From Cognatishimia sp. WU-CL00825 (GTDB taxonomy: Bacteria; Pseudomonadota; Alphaproteobacteria; Rhodobacterales; Rhodobacteraceae), in assembly GCF_040364665.1 (NCBI RefSeq), contig NZ_BAABWX010000001.1, positions 1,550,001-1,614,000 on the forward strand: a stretch of DNA of 64,000 bases, given 5' to 3'. The notes under the pieces were generated by a model, which was not told the origin of the DNA, made no database searches, and was given only the letters and a program-made list of their open reading frames with translations. A program made the translations under genes and the position numbers. Shown in pieces: positions 56,546 to 64,000 of this stretch (the stretch's first letter is position 1; the number at the start of each line of letters is the position of its first letter).

Positions 56546-56780
56546 CTGTTTTGGAACAGGTTATTGTTCTCTATTTCGCAATAACCAGCCCTCCGCCCCG
56601 ACAAAGTCGCAGGTTACCGCACAATTACGGTTTTTTGGCCCCAATGTTGCCCAACTTAGAGGCGACAACTTCTCCAACAGGACGAGTGTGTTTGACGTGA
56701 GTCGAACTAGGTTGTCCGAAGAAGCCTAAAGGTTTGTGGTTTTTGGCAAGCTTATGGGTTGGTCTAAGGATGTTAAGGTA

Positions 56781-58049
56781 ATGACGAGTAGTAAAAAAAT
56801 CGAGTCTGACCCAAACGCGATACTGGCCTGCACGGTCTGTCGCGATGTACAGAATTTCGATCTTTTGATTGTCGACATGGAAGAAGTCATGGGTGAGCAA
56901 TGGGGCGACCTGGGCTTTGACGATGCGCTTCAGTTCTTTGATCAACCAGAAGCCGCGTCGCTTGAGTTTATTGCATTGGCCATTGACGATTTTGACGAAG
57001 ACGATCCCGAAATTTTGAAACGCGTCGTTATTGCTGCCAAGGAAAAAGGCATCAAAACGCTTTTGATCGCCGAAGATGTTACTCCGTCGTTGCTACACCA
57101 ATTGTTGCGGATGGGCGCGGATGAATTCATCCCCTACCCTCCGCCATCTGGAGAATTGCTGGAAGTGGTTGAGACTCTGCGCAGCAAACCAGAAGAAGTT
57201 GCGGCAGCGACAAGCCCTGCCCTGGCAGAACCAGAAACCGCGAAAGTTGAACTGGCAAAATCTGCGCCAAAGCGCCACGGGGTTATCATTGCCACGCATG
57301 GTTTGGCAGGCGGAACCGGCTCAACCACACTTGCAACCAACCTCGCATGGGAATTGGCGGCCTCGGGCAAGGGCAAAGCACCGTCGGTCTGTCTTTTGGA
57401 TTTCGATCTACAGTTCGGGTCCGTTTCAACTTTCTTGGATTTGCCACGACGCGATGCCGTGTATGAATTGTTGTCTGATACCGAAAGTATGGACAGCGAA
57501 AGCTTTGGCCAGGCCCTGCAAAAATTCGAAGACAAACTGAATGTCTTGACCGCGCCAACAGACATGTTGCCTTTGGATCTGATTGCAAGCGAAGACGTTG
57601 ACCGCATCTTAGAAATGGCAAGCCATCACTTTGATTTTGTCATCGTCGACATGCCATCAACAGTGGTTCAATGGACCGAAACAGTTCTGACACAGGCCCA
57701 TGTCTATTTTGCAATGTTGGAAATCGACATGCGTTCCGCCCAAAATGCGATGCGTATGAAGCGTGCATTGCAAGCAGAAGACCTGCCGTATGACAAATTG
57801 CGCTATGTGCTTAACCGTGCACCGAAATTTACGGACCTAACCGGAAAAGCCCGCGTTAAACGCATGAGCGAAAGCCTGGATATCTCTATTGATATCCATC
57901 TTCCGGACGGCGGAAAACAAGTTATGCAAAGCTCTGACCATGGGCAGCCTTTGGCGCAATTGGCAGGCAAAAACCCACTTCGAAAAGAAATCGCGAAATT
58001 GGCGCAGTCTTTGCTCGATTTGGACGAAGACAACACAAAGGCGGCTTGA
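56781..58049 (+). CDS. cpaE: CpaE/TadZ, MinD-like tad localisation ATPase
   Basis: A 422-residue protein with an N-terminal receiver-like domain (about 10-140) and a MinD/ParA-like ATPase domain starting RHGVIIATHGLAGGTGSTTLATNLAWELA. TadZ positions the pilus machine at a cell pole. The deviant Walker A lacks both the signature and catalytic lysines (AGGTGSTT), so ATP turnover may be weak or absent. The start is uncertain: ATG at 56781 (MTSSKKIESDP) matches homologues, but GTG at 56736 or ATG at 56754 are possible. Confidence 0.88.
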   Translation: MTSSKKIESDPNAILACTVCRDVQNFDLLIVDMEEVMGEQWGDLGFDDALQFFDQPEAASLEFIALAIDDFDEDDPEILKRVVIAAKEKGIKTLLIAEDVTPSLLHQLLRMGADEFIPYPPPSGELLEVVETLRSKPEEVAAATSPALAEPETAKVELAKSAPKRHGVIIATHGLAGGTGSTTLATNLAWELAASGKGKAPSVCLLDFDLQFGSVSTFLDLPRRDAVYELLSDTESMDSESFGQALQKFEDKLNVLTAPTDMLPLDLIASEDVDRILEMASHHFDFVIVDMPSTVVQWTETVLTQAHVYFAMLEIDMRSAQNAMRMKRALQAEDLPYDKLRYVLNRAPKFTDLTGKARVKRMSESLDISIDIHLPDGGKQVMQSSDHGQPLAQLAGKNPLRKEIAKLAQSLLDLDEDNTKAA

Positions 58050-58059
58050 GGGAGCACAC

Positions 58060-59520
58060 ATGTTTAGCAGGTATAAGAAAGACGCCTCGGCAAAGCCCGT
58101 CGCAGCGGTACAAAAAACACAAAAAACCGAAAAAGACGTTGGTCAGGCGGAATTGGTTTCTGCGATGCAAGAAGCCGAAAGTGCCGTTTTGCGCAAACCG
58201 ATGCCTAAGGCGCGCGCGCAGGCAGCGGCCTCTGATAAAGATCGCAAGCGCAAAGAGCGCTTGGGTGATATCAAGTTGGAATTGCACCGTGAGTTGCTGG
58301 ACAACTTGAACCTGGCGGCACTTGAAAACGCTTCTGAAAATGACCTGCGAAACGAAATCAATTCAATTTCGACTGAAGTGCTACAAGAACGCAGCATCGT
58401 CCTGAACCGCCAAGAACGCGCACAGCTCTTTCAAGAATTATACAATGAAGTAAAAGGCTTAGGTCCTCTTGAAACCTTGCTGCAAGATGACACTGTCAAC
58501 GATATCTTGGTCAACGGGCCGCAACAGATTTTTGTTGAACGGTCTGGGCAGCTAGAACTGACAGACATCACATTCAAGGACGAAAAACACCTTTTGCGGA
58601 TCATCGACAAAATCGTTTCTGCAGTTGGCCGTCGCGTGGATGAATCCAATCCCTATGTTGATGCTCGGCTGGCAGATGGCTCGCGTTTTAATGCCATGGT
58701 GCCGCCAATTGCGGTTGATGGCTCTTTGGTGTCCATTCGGAAATTCAAAAAAGACAAACTTGGCATTGATGATCTGGTTGGGTTTGGCGCGTTTTCAGAA
58801 GAAATGGCCGCCTATTTGCAAGCCGCGGTGGCAACCCGCCTGAACGTGATCGTTTCAGGCGGCACGGGGTCTGGTAAGACAACCACCTTGAACGCTTTGT
58901 CCAGTTTTATCGACAACAGCGAACGCATTTTGACCATCGAAGACACCGCAGAATTGCAGCTGCAACAAACCCATGTGGGCCGTATGGAATCGCGCCCGCC
59001 AAATGTTGAAGGCAAGGGCGAAGTTTCACCACGCGACTGTATGAAAAACGCCCTGCGGATGCGCCCGGATCGCATCATTGTTGGCGAAACTCGTGGCGAA
59101 GAGGTCATCGACATGTTGCAAGCGATGAACACGGGTCACGATGGCTCAATGACAACCATCCACGCCAACTCTGCACGCGATGGCGTGTCACGCTTGGAAA
59201 ATATGATTGCAATGGCTGGGATTGAAATGCCGCTTAAGGCGGTGCGTTCGCAGATCTCTTCGGCGGTGAACTTGATTGTGCAGGCCAGCCGTCTGCAAGA
59301 TGGCTCACGTCGCATGACTTCGATCACAGAAATTACCGGCATGGAAGGCGACGTCATCTCGATGCAGGAAGTCTTTCGCTTTCAGCGCACGGGTTTGACA
59401 CCAGATAACAAGATTATCGGCCACTACACGGCGACGGGCGTGCGCAGCAACTTTTCAGAGCGCTTCCGCATGTGGGGTTACGATCTGCCACATCATATTT
59501 ATGAACCGACATTGGGATAA
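58060..59520 (+). CDS. cpaF: CpaF/TadA pilus assembly ATPase
   Basis: A 486-residue secretion ATPase of the VirB11/PilB type that powers pilus assembly. Walker A is VSGGTGSGKTTTLNALS, the Asp box/Walker B region RPDRIIVGETRGEEVIDM, and the His box GHDGSMTTIHANS. A basic, low-complexity N-terminal arm (about 1-70) precedes the conserved domain. GAGGGAG precedes the ATG at 58060, 10 bases after cpaE ends. The upstream in-frame start inside cpaE is rejected. Confidence 0.97.
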   Translation: MFSRYKKDASAKPVAAVQKTQKTEKDVGQAELVSAMQEAESAVLRKPMPKARAQAAASDKDRKRKERLGDIKLELHRELLDNLNLAALENASENDLRNEINSISTEVLQERSIVLNRQERAQLFQELYNEVKGLGPLETLLQDDTVNDILVNGPQQIFVERSGQLELTDITFKDEKHLLRIIDKIVSAVGRRVDESNPYVDARLADGSRFNAMVPPIAVDGSLVSIRKFKKDKLGIDDLVGFGAFSEEMAAYLQAAVATRLNVIVSGGTGSGKTTTLNALSSFIDNSERILTIEDTAELQLQQTHVGRMESRPPNVEGKGEVSPRDCMKNALRMRPDRIIVGETRGEEVIDMLQAMNTGHDGSMTTIHANSARDGVSRLENMIAMAGIEMPLKAVRSQISSAVNLIVQASRLQDGSRRMTSITEITGMEGDVISMQEVFRFQRTGLTPDNKIIGHYTATGVRSNFSERFRMWGYDLPHHIYEPTLG

Positions 59521-59525
59521 CAGAT

Positions 59526-60494
59526 ATGCCTATCAGTCCTGAACTTTTAATCTATGGTCTAATATTTGTCGGCGTTGTCGTTCTGGTCGAAGGGGCCTAT
59601 CTGACGGTGTTCGGCAAATCCATCAGCCTGAACAACAAAGTTAGCCGTCGACTAGATATGTTGAACCGCGGCGAAGCACGTCAGGATGTGCTGGAACAGC
59701 TGCGCAAGGAAATGGCGCAGCATGCAAAATCACGGTCTATTCCGCTCTATTCGCTTTTGGCCTCAAAGGCCCAAAAAGCTGCCATCGCATTTTCCCCCAC
59801 GCAATTGATGATGCTGATGGCGGTTGTTTCAGCGATTGCCTTTATGGCGCTGACGGTTGGAACCCAGACAGGTGTCGCCACAACATTCGTAATCTCTTTG
59901 GCAATGGGTGTTGGGGGCGTCTACGCTTGGGTCAGCATGAAGGCCAACAAACGTACTTCTATGATCGAAGAACAGTTGCCGGATGCCATTGAATTGATGG
60001 TGCGCAGTCTGCGCGTTGGGCACCCGTTTTCGTCTGCCATTCAGATTGTCGCCAAAGAAGTTGATGACCCGCTTTCAACAGAATTTGGGGTCATTGCTGA
60101 TGAGAATGCCTATGGCCGCGACATCGGCGAGTCTTTGAAAGAAATGGCGGAACGGTTGGACATGCAGGATATGCGGTTCTTGGCCGTCGCTGTCACCATT
60201 CAGCAGCAATCTGGTGGTAATTTGGCAGAGATCCTGGCCGGATTGTCAAAGGTCATTCGAGCACGGTTTCGTCTGTTTCGCCGGGTCAAAGCGATCACCG
60301 CAGAGGCGCAATGGTCTGGTAAATTCCTATCCGCCTTCCCGGTTGCCGCACTGATCTTTATCAACGTCAGCGATCCGCACTATTACGACGAAGTCAAAAC
60401 ACATGCCTTCTTTATCCCCGCATGTGTGGCCGTTGGCATGTTTCTTGCCGTCAATCTGTTTGTCATGCGCGTTCTAACGAACATCAAAGTGTAA
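59526..60494 (+). CDS. tadB: TadB, tad pilus inner-membrane protein
   Basis: A 322-residue T2SF-domain protein with four membrane helices. LPDAIELMVRSLRVGHPFSSAIQ is the conserved cytoplasmic motif. It forms the platform with TadC that is driven by TadA. It begins 5 bases after cpaF ends, with a GGATAACAG site overlapping the cpaF stop. Confidence 0.95.
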   Translation: MPISPELLIYGLIFVGVVVLVEGAYLTVFGKSISLNNKVSRRLDMLNRGEARQDVLEQLRKEMAQHAKSRSIPLYSLLASKAQKAAIAFSPTQLMMLMAVVSAIAFMALTVGTQTGVATTFVISLAMGVGGVYAWVSMKANKRTSMIEEQLPDAIELMVRSLRVGHPFSSAIQIVAKEVDDPLSTEFGVIADENAYGRDIGESLKEMAERLDMQDMRFLAVAVTIQQQSGGNLAEILAGLSKVIRARFRLFRRVKAITAEAQWSGKFLSAFPVAALIFINVSDPHYYDEVKTHAFFIPACVAVGMFLAVNLFVMRVLTNIKV

Positions 60495-60504
60495 GGACCC
60501 AATC

Positions 60505-61494
60505 ATGGACATTTTTGCAACCCTCACACAAATGACCACCGGCGCGCTTGGCCCGTTTGGTCCCATTATTCTTGTTGGCGGTCTGGGGGTTATGATCATC
60601 CTAGGTGCCATCGTGCTGTTGTTGCGCGAAAAATCCGATCCAATGGCGAAATTGAAGTCCGCCGGGCGCGAAGGCACAAACACCCTTGATAGCACCGCCA
60701 AATCAGAAAAACTGCGCCGCGCCTCAGCCAATGAAAAGCTGGCGAAATACAAGGCGTTCCTAGAACCACAAAGCGCTGAGGAGCTGTCATCGATCCAGAT
60801 GAAGCTAATTCGCGCGGGGTACCAATCGCGCGATGCTGTACGGGCTTTCTATCTTGCTCAATTTGCGTTGGGTATCATCGGGTTGGTGTTGGGCGTTAGT
60901 TACTTTCTGACCGCAATAGACCCTGAAACCGCCTCGACCCAGCAAACCTTGATGTATGTGCTTGGGCCGGGTGCTGTTGGATACTACCTGCCAAAATACT
61001 GGGTCACCCGTCGTGTGGAAGAGCGCAAAGAGGAAATCATCAAAGGCTTCCCAGACAGTCTTGATATGATGTTGGTCTGCGTTGAAGCAGGCCAGTCCTT
61101 GGACCAAGCCATTATCCGCGTTGCAAAAGAATTACATTCCTCGTTCCCCGCATTGGCCGACGAATATGAAATCGTGGCGCATGAAATGAAAGCCGGCAAA
61201 GACAAATCGTCTGTCCTAAGTGACATGGGCGAACGGTGCGGCGTGCAAGACGTTTCAAGCTTTGTCACCGTCATGAACCAATCGACCACATTTGGGACCC
61301 CGATTTCGGATGCCTTACGGGTCTATTCAGCAGAAATGCGCGACAAACGCGTGATGCGCGCTGAAGAAGCGGCAAACAAGTTGCCAACCAAGATGACACT
61401 TGCCACTATGATGTTAACGGTCCCGCCACTTCTGATTATTTTGGTTGGGCCGTCGGTCATGAATATCACGCAAATGGGTCAGGCGGTTCCGTAA
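60505..61494 (+). CDS. tadC: TadC, tad pilus inner-membrane protein
   Basis: A 329-residue T2SF-domain partner of TadB. FPDSLDMMLVCVEAGQSLDQAIIRV is the conserved segment, and four to five helices are predicted. AAGGACC precedes the ATG, 10 bases after tadB. Confidence 0.95.
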   Translation: MDIFATLTQMTTGALGPFGPIILVGGLGVMIILGAIVLLLREKSDPMAKLKSAGREGTNTLDSTAKSEKLRRASANEKLAKYKAFLEPQSAEELSSIQMKLIRAGYQSRDAVRAFYLAQFALGIIGLVLGVSYFLTAIDPETASTQQTLMYVLGPGAVGYYLPKYWVTRRVEERKEEIIKGFPDSLDMMLVCVEAGQSLDQAIIRVAKELHSSFPALADEYEIVAHEMKAGKDKSSVLSDMGERCGVQDVSSFVTVMNQSTTFGTPISDALRVYSAEMRDKRVMRAEEAANKLPTKMTLATMMLTVPPLLIILVGPSVMNITQMGQAVP

Positions 61495-61498
61495 CACT

Positions 61499-62077
61499 GT
61501 GCCAATATCACAATTTAGGGCAATACGATTGCCCAGCATGATAATCTGTCTTGTCTTAGCCGCCTGTTCTTCAGGCGGCTTAGACCTTTCTGGCGACGAT
61601 GCTTTTGCCCCTGCCCGCGACACCAGCGGCCAATCTGTAAGCGGTTTGACGGTTGGCCAACGCTTGATGGATGCTGGTGAATACGAGCTCGCGCTTAAGG
61701 CCTTTTCACGTGCGGCGGCCTATCAGGGCCTGACTGCCGATATTCTTGCGTCAATTGGAACCGCGAACCTTGGCCTTGGTCGCCTTGGCCAAGCTGAAAG
61801 AAACCTGCAAGACGCCATCGAGAAAGATGAATTTCGACCCGAATTCTGGAATAACCTGGGTGTCGTGCTGATGGAGCAGGGCAAGATTTCAGAGGCGGCG
61901 CAAACCTTTAAAAAGGCCTTTGCGCTCGACAATGGCGAAAGTGACTCAATCCGCGATAATTTGCGCTTGGCACTCGCAAAATTGAAAAATCCTGCCTATG
62001 ATACCAGCCAACAGGATGAAAAATTCAAATTGGTGCGAAGAGGCAGCAACGACTATTTGCTTCAAACGACACCTTAG
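61499..62077 (+). CDS. tadD: TPR lipoprotein, TadD-like
   Basis: A 192-residue protein with lipobox LAAC (residues 19-22) and two to three TPR repeats (about 60-160: LMDAGEYELALKAFSRAAAYQG, GLGRLGQAERNLQDAIEKD, MEQGKISEAAQTFKKAFALD). TadD is needed for pilus assembly, probably for secretin handling. I use GTG at 61499, since it gives a full signal peptide; the ATG at 61538 would leave a signal without a positive charge. It begins 4 bases after tadC. Confidence 0.85.
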   Translation: MPISQFRAIRLPSMIICLVLAACSSGGLDLSGDDAFAPARDTSGQSVSGLTVGQRLMDAGEYELALKAFSRAAAYQGLTADILASIGTANLGLGRLGQAERNLQDAIEKDEFRPEFWNNLGVVLMEQGKISEAAQTFKKAFALDNGESDSIRDNLRLALAKLKNPAYDTSQQDEKFKLVRRGSNDYLLQTTP

Positions 62078-62102
62078 GCAAGAGCAGAAAAGGACGCATA
62101 AA

Positions 62103-62951
62103 ATGCGCCAAACAATCCTTGTGAGCCTGGGGATCAGCATGGCCCTATTGGTGTCAGGTTGTGAAACAGCTGAAGATCGTGGTGTGGGTCGTGCCATCGA
62201 TGCGGTGAACGCAGAAGATGAAGCCAACCTGTCAGACATCATGTTGACAGTTGCAGACCCAAACGAAGCGGTCATATATTTTACGCGGACGCTAAGCGAG
62301 AACCCTGGCAGGATCGACTTGCAACGCAGTTTGGCAATATCCTTGACCCGCGCAAAACGCTCTGAACAGGCCGTGTCGGCGTGGCGCAAAGTCACCAAAA
62401 ATCCAAAGTCCACAAATGATGATCACGTCGATCTGGCTGACGCTCTGATCCGTGCTGGGAAATGGCAAGAAGCCGACGAAGCGCTTGATGCTATTCCGCC
62501 CACCCACGAAACCTTTAAGCGCTATCGTCTAGAGGCCATTGTCGCGGATTCCGCCAAACAGTGGAAGAAAGCCGACAGTTTCTATGAAATTGCAGTTGGC
62601 CTAACGACACGTCCTGCTGGGGTATTGAACAATTGGGGTTACTCCAAGCTGACGCGCGGAGATTTCACCGAAGCCGAACGTCTGTTTTTGGAAGCGATCA
62701 ATAATGACCGCAGCTTGTTCACCGCAAAGAACAATCTTGTATTGTCACGTGGCGCGCAACGAAATTACAGCTTGCCCGTCATGCCGATGGAACAAACAGA
62801 GCGCGCGCAATTGCTGCACACGCTTGCTTTGTCAGCGATTAAGCAAGGCGATGTAGAAATCGGTAAGGGCCTGCTGCGCGAAGCAATTGACACGCATCCA
62901 CAGCATTTTGAAGCTGCGGTGCGCAGCCTTAGGGCTTTGGAAAAAGCATAA
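62103..62951 (+). CDS. TPR-repeat lipoprotein in the tad locus
   Basis: A 282-residue protein with signal/lipobox MRQTILVSLGISMALLVSGC and several TPR-like helical pairs (EAVIYFTRTLSENPGRIDLQ, KRSEQAVSAWRKVTKNPKS, RGDFTEAERLFLEAINNDRS, and the C-terminal GDVEIGKGLLREAIDTHPQ). Two tandem TadD-like lipoproteins occur in many alphaproteobacterial tad loci. The ATG at 62103 follows AAGGA. Its stop overlaps the ATG of cpaA (TAATG). Confidence 0.88.
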   Translation: MRQTILVSLGISMALLVSGCETAEDRGVGRAIDAVNAEDEANLSDIMLTVADPNEAVIYFTRTLSENPGRIDLQRSLAISLTRAKRSEQAVSAWRKVTKNPKSTNDDHVDLADALIRAGKWQEADEALDAIPPTHETFKRYRLEAIVADSAKQWKKADSFYEIAVGLTTRPAGVLNNWGYSKLTRGDFTEAERLFLEAINNDRSLFTAKNNLVLSRGAQRNYSLPVMPMEQTERAQLLHTLALSAIKQGDVEIGKGLLREAIDTHPQHFEAAVRSLRALEKA

Positions 62952-63448
62952 TGCATATCTCGGCATCTGCTGCGCTTTGGTTTTTGCCCTTTGTGCTGCC
63001 AATTTGTTTCTATGTTGCCTGGAGCGATATGCGGGCAATGCGCATTACCAATTATGCGGTCATGACGTTATTTGCGGTTTTTGTTGTAGTCGGGATCGTC
63101 GCATTGCCGTTTGACGCCTATCTTTGGCGGTTTCTGCATTTGGCTGTGGCGCTTGTGATCGGCATTGCATTGAATGCGGGCGGAGTTGTTGGTGCGGGTG
63201 ACGCAAAATTTGTGGCGGCCGCAGCCCCATTTGTACCGATTGCTGACCTATCGCGGCTCTCTATCATATTTGCCGCAACTTTGTTGGCCGCTTGGGTCAC
63301 CCATCGCGCAGCAAAACATAGCCCAATTCGAAAAATGGCCCCAGAGTGGGAGAGCTGGAATAAAGCGAAAGAATTCCCAATGGGACTGGCATTGGGTGGC
63401 GCGCTGTCGATCTATCTTGTTTTGGGCGCGCTGAACGGGGCCGCCTGA
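62951..63448 (+). CDS. cpaA: Prepilin peptidase CpaA/TadV
   Basis: A 165-residue type IV prepilin peptidase with about five helices. The catalytic aspartates are likely those in WSDMRAMRITNYAV and GAGDAKFVAAAAPF (the GxGDxK motif). It processes the Flp pilins at the start of the locus. It overlaps the previous gene and has no separate promoter visible. Last recognised tad gene in the window. Confidence 0.93.
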   Translation: MHISASAALWFLPFVLPICFYVAWSDMRAMRITNYAVMTLFAVFVVVGIVALPFDAYLWRFLHLAVALVIGIALNAGGVVGAGDAKFVAAAAPFVPIADLSRLSIIFAATLLAAWVTHRAAKHSPIRKMAPEWESWNKAKEFPMGLALGGALSIYLVLGALNGAA

Positions 63449-63548
63449 CGGCAGTTCTTAGCAAATCCCTTGCGCTGCCCAATTGCTGCCACGATATCCT
63501 GCATCATGGGGCACAACTTATGAATAGTGTTGTGTCAAAGGGTCCACC

Positions 63549-64000
63549 ATGAATATGCATGCACAAACCGTCGCCCCTACGGTAATCGCCCCCCCTGCCC
63601 CAAAACGGCTCGAGGACATGCGGCTGCCAATTGTGATGATGCGCGACATCTTGTTGAAAACAATGTTTCGCAAGAATGTCGACATGGTATCGGATGTGGC
63701 GCACGCAGTTTGCCTGCCTACCGCGGTTACCCAAGAGCTTATTGACATGGCCCGCGAGCAACGACTGCTTGAAGCCACTGGGACGCTGAACGCAAACAGC
63801 GGCAACGAAATGGGATATCAGCTTACGGATGCTGGAAAGGCACGCGCATTGGATGCGCTAGCCCAGTCCGAATACTTTGGCGCAATGCCGGTTCCGCTGC
63901 CGGTCTATTCAGAACAAATCAAGCGCCAGTCCATTCGTGACATCCAGATCAGTAGACAGCAATTGACCGATGCCATGGGACATTTGGTATTGCCAGACAG
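63549..64000 (+). CDS. 5' part of a gene next to the tad locus, probably an ATP-binding protein
   Basis: Open to the right edge; 150 residues visible, starting MNMHAQTVAPTVIAPPAP after AAAGGGTCC. The segment RLPIVMMRDILLKTMFRKN followed by VVSDVAHAVCLPTAVTQELIDMAREQRLLEATG looks like a winged-helix region. Genes in this place next to alphaproteobacterial tad loci are often annotated as AAA-family ATPases, but the ATPase part would lie outside the window, so this is inference. Confidence 0.6.
   Translation, partial: MNMHAQTVAPTVIAPPAPKRLEDMRLPIVMMRDILLKTMFRKNVDMVSDVAHAVCLPTAVTQELIDMAREQRLLEATGTLNANSGNEMGYQLTDAGKARALDALAQSEYFGAMPVPLPVYSEQIKRQSIRDIQISRQQLTDAMGHLVLPD

Overview
The window looks like the chromosome of a marine alphaproteobacterium of the order Rhodobacterales (Roseobacter group). 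Pointers are the DUF1467, YcgN and DUF2161 proteins, CIRCE-controlled groESL, a SAM-II riboswitch in front of metZ, class II Mn-dependent pyrophosphatase, FolE2, and a tad pilus locus whose Flp pilins have the D/W processing-site variant. Base composition is moderate and fairly even, apart from an AT-rich patch near 44.8-45.4 kb. I saw no tRNA, rRNA, CRISPR array, insertion sequence or prophage.

Layout. 0-4.4 kb: end of an EI24 membrane protein, DUF1467, methylmalonyl-CoA epimerase, a lone response regulator, and a DUF1800/DUF1501 pair. 4.5-13.3 kb: aspS, a cyclopropane-fatty-acid-synthase-like methyltransferase, pabB-pabC and carB. 13.3-17.2 kb: two membrane proteins and groES-groEL behind a perfect CIRCE. 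17.2-25.9 kb: an XRE regulator divergent from a secreted SMP-30-like protein, DUF2161, ppaC, an M48 lipoprotein, a HAD hydrolase, a MaoC hydratase, and the tightly overlapping ribF-ycgN-threonine aldolase operon. 25.9-36.6 kb: trkH, an LprI-like protein, folE2, metZ with its riboswitch, a GST, septation protein IspZ/YciB, an EamA transporter, ftsY, and an orphan NuoE-NuoF fusion of the formate dehydrogenase beta type. 36.8-45.4 kb: alkB-type monooxygenase, xseA, purD, an FG-GAP protein coupled to a 2Fe-2S ferredoxin, a peptidoglycan-binding lipoprotein, a DegP-type protease and a small unknown gene. 45.5-52.2 kb: rpiA-gor-hflK-hflC, divergent from sdaA, then a lytic transglycosylase.

52.5-63.5 kb is a tad (type IVc pilus) locus read rightward: two Flp pilins, cpaB, the secretin cpaC, an OmpA-family lipoprotein, cpaE/tadZ, cpaF/tadA, tadB, tadC, two TPR lipoproteins and the prepilin peptidase cpaA. 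The first four genes are separated by intrinsic terminators; the motor genes are packed with short gaps. TadE, TadF and TadG are not present in the window. A truncated gene for a putative tad-linked protein runs off the right edge.

The most interesting non-coding signals are: a family of at least four related intergenic repeats (near 14.99, 19.6, 23.3 and 41.17 kb) built from a conserved core and, in three copies, attached hairpins; the SAM-II aptamer with a separate terminator; an operator-like palindrome plus a Shine-Dalgarno hairpin between the XRE regulator and the SMP-30 gene; a perfect 16-bp palindrome between rpiA and sdaA; and paired repeats upstream of alkB. No wholly new gene system is evident; most of the window is housekeeping.
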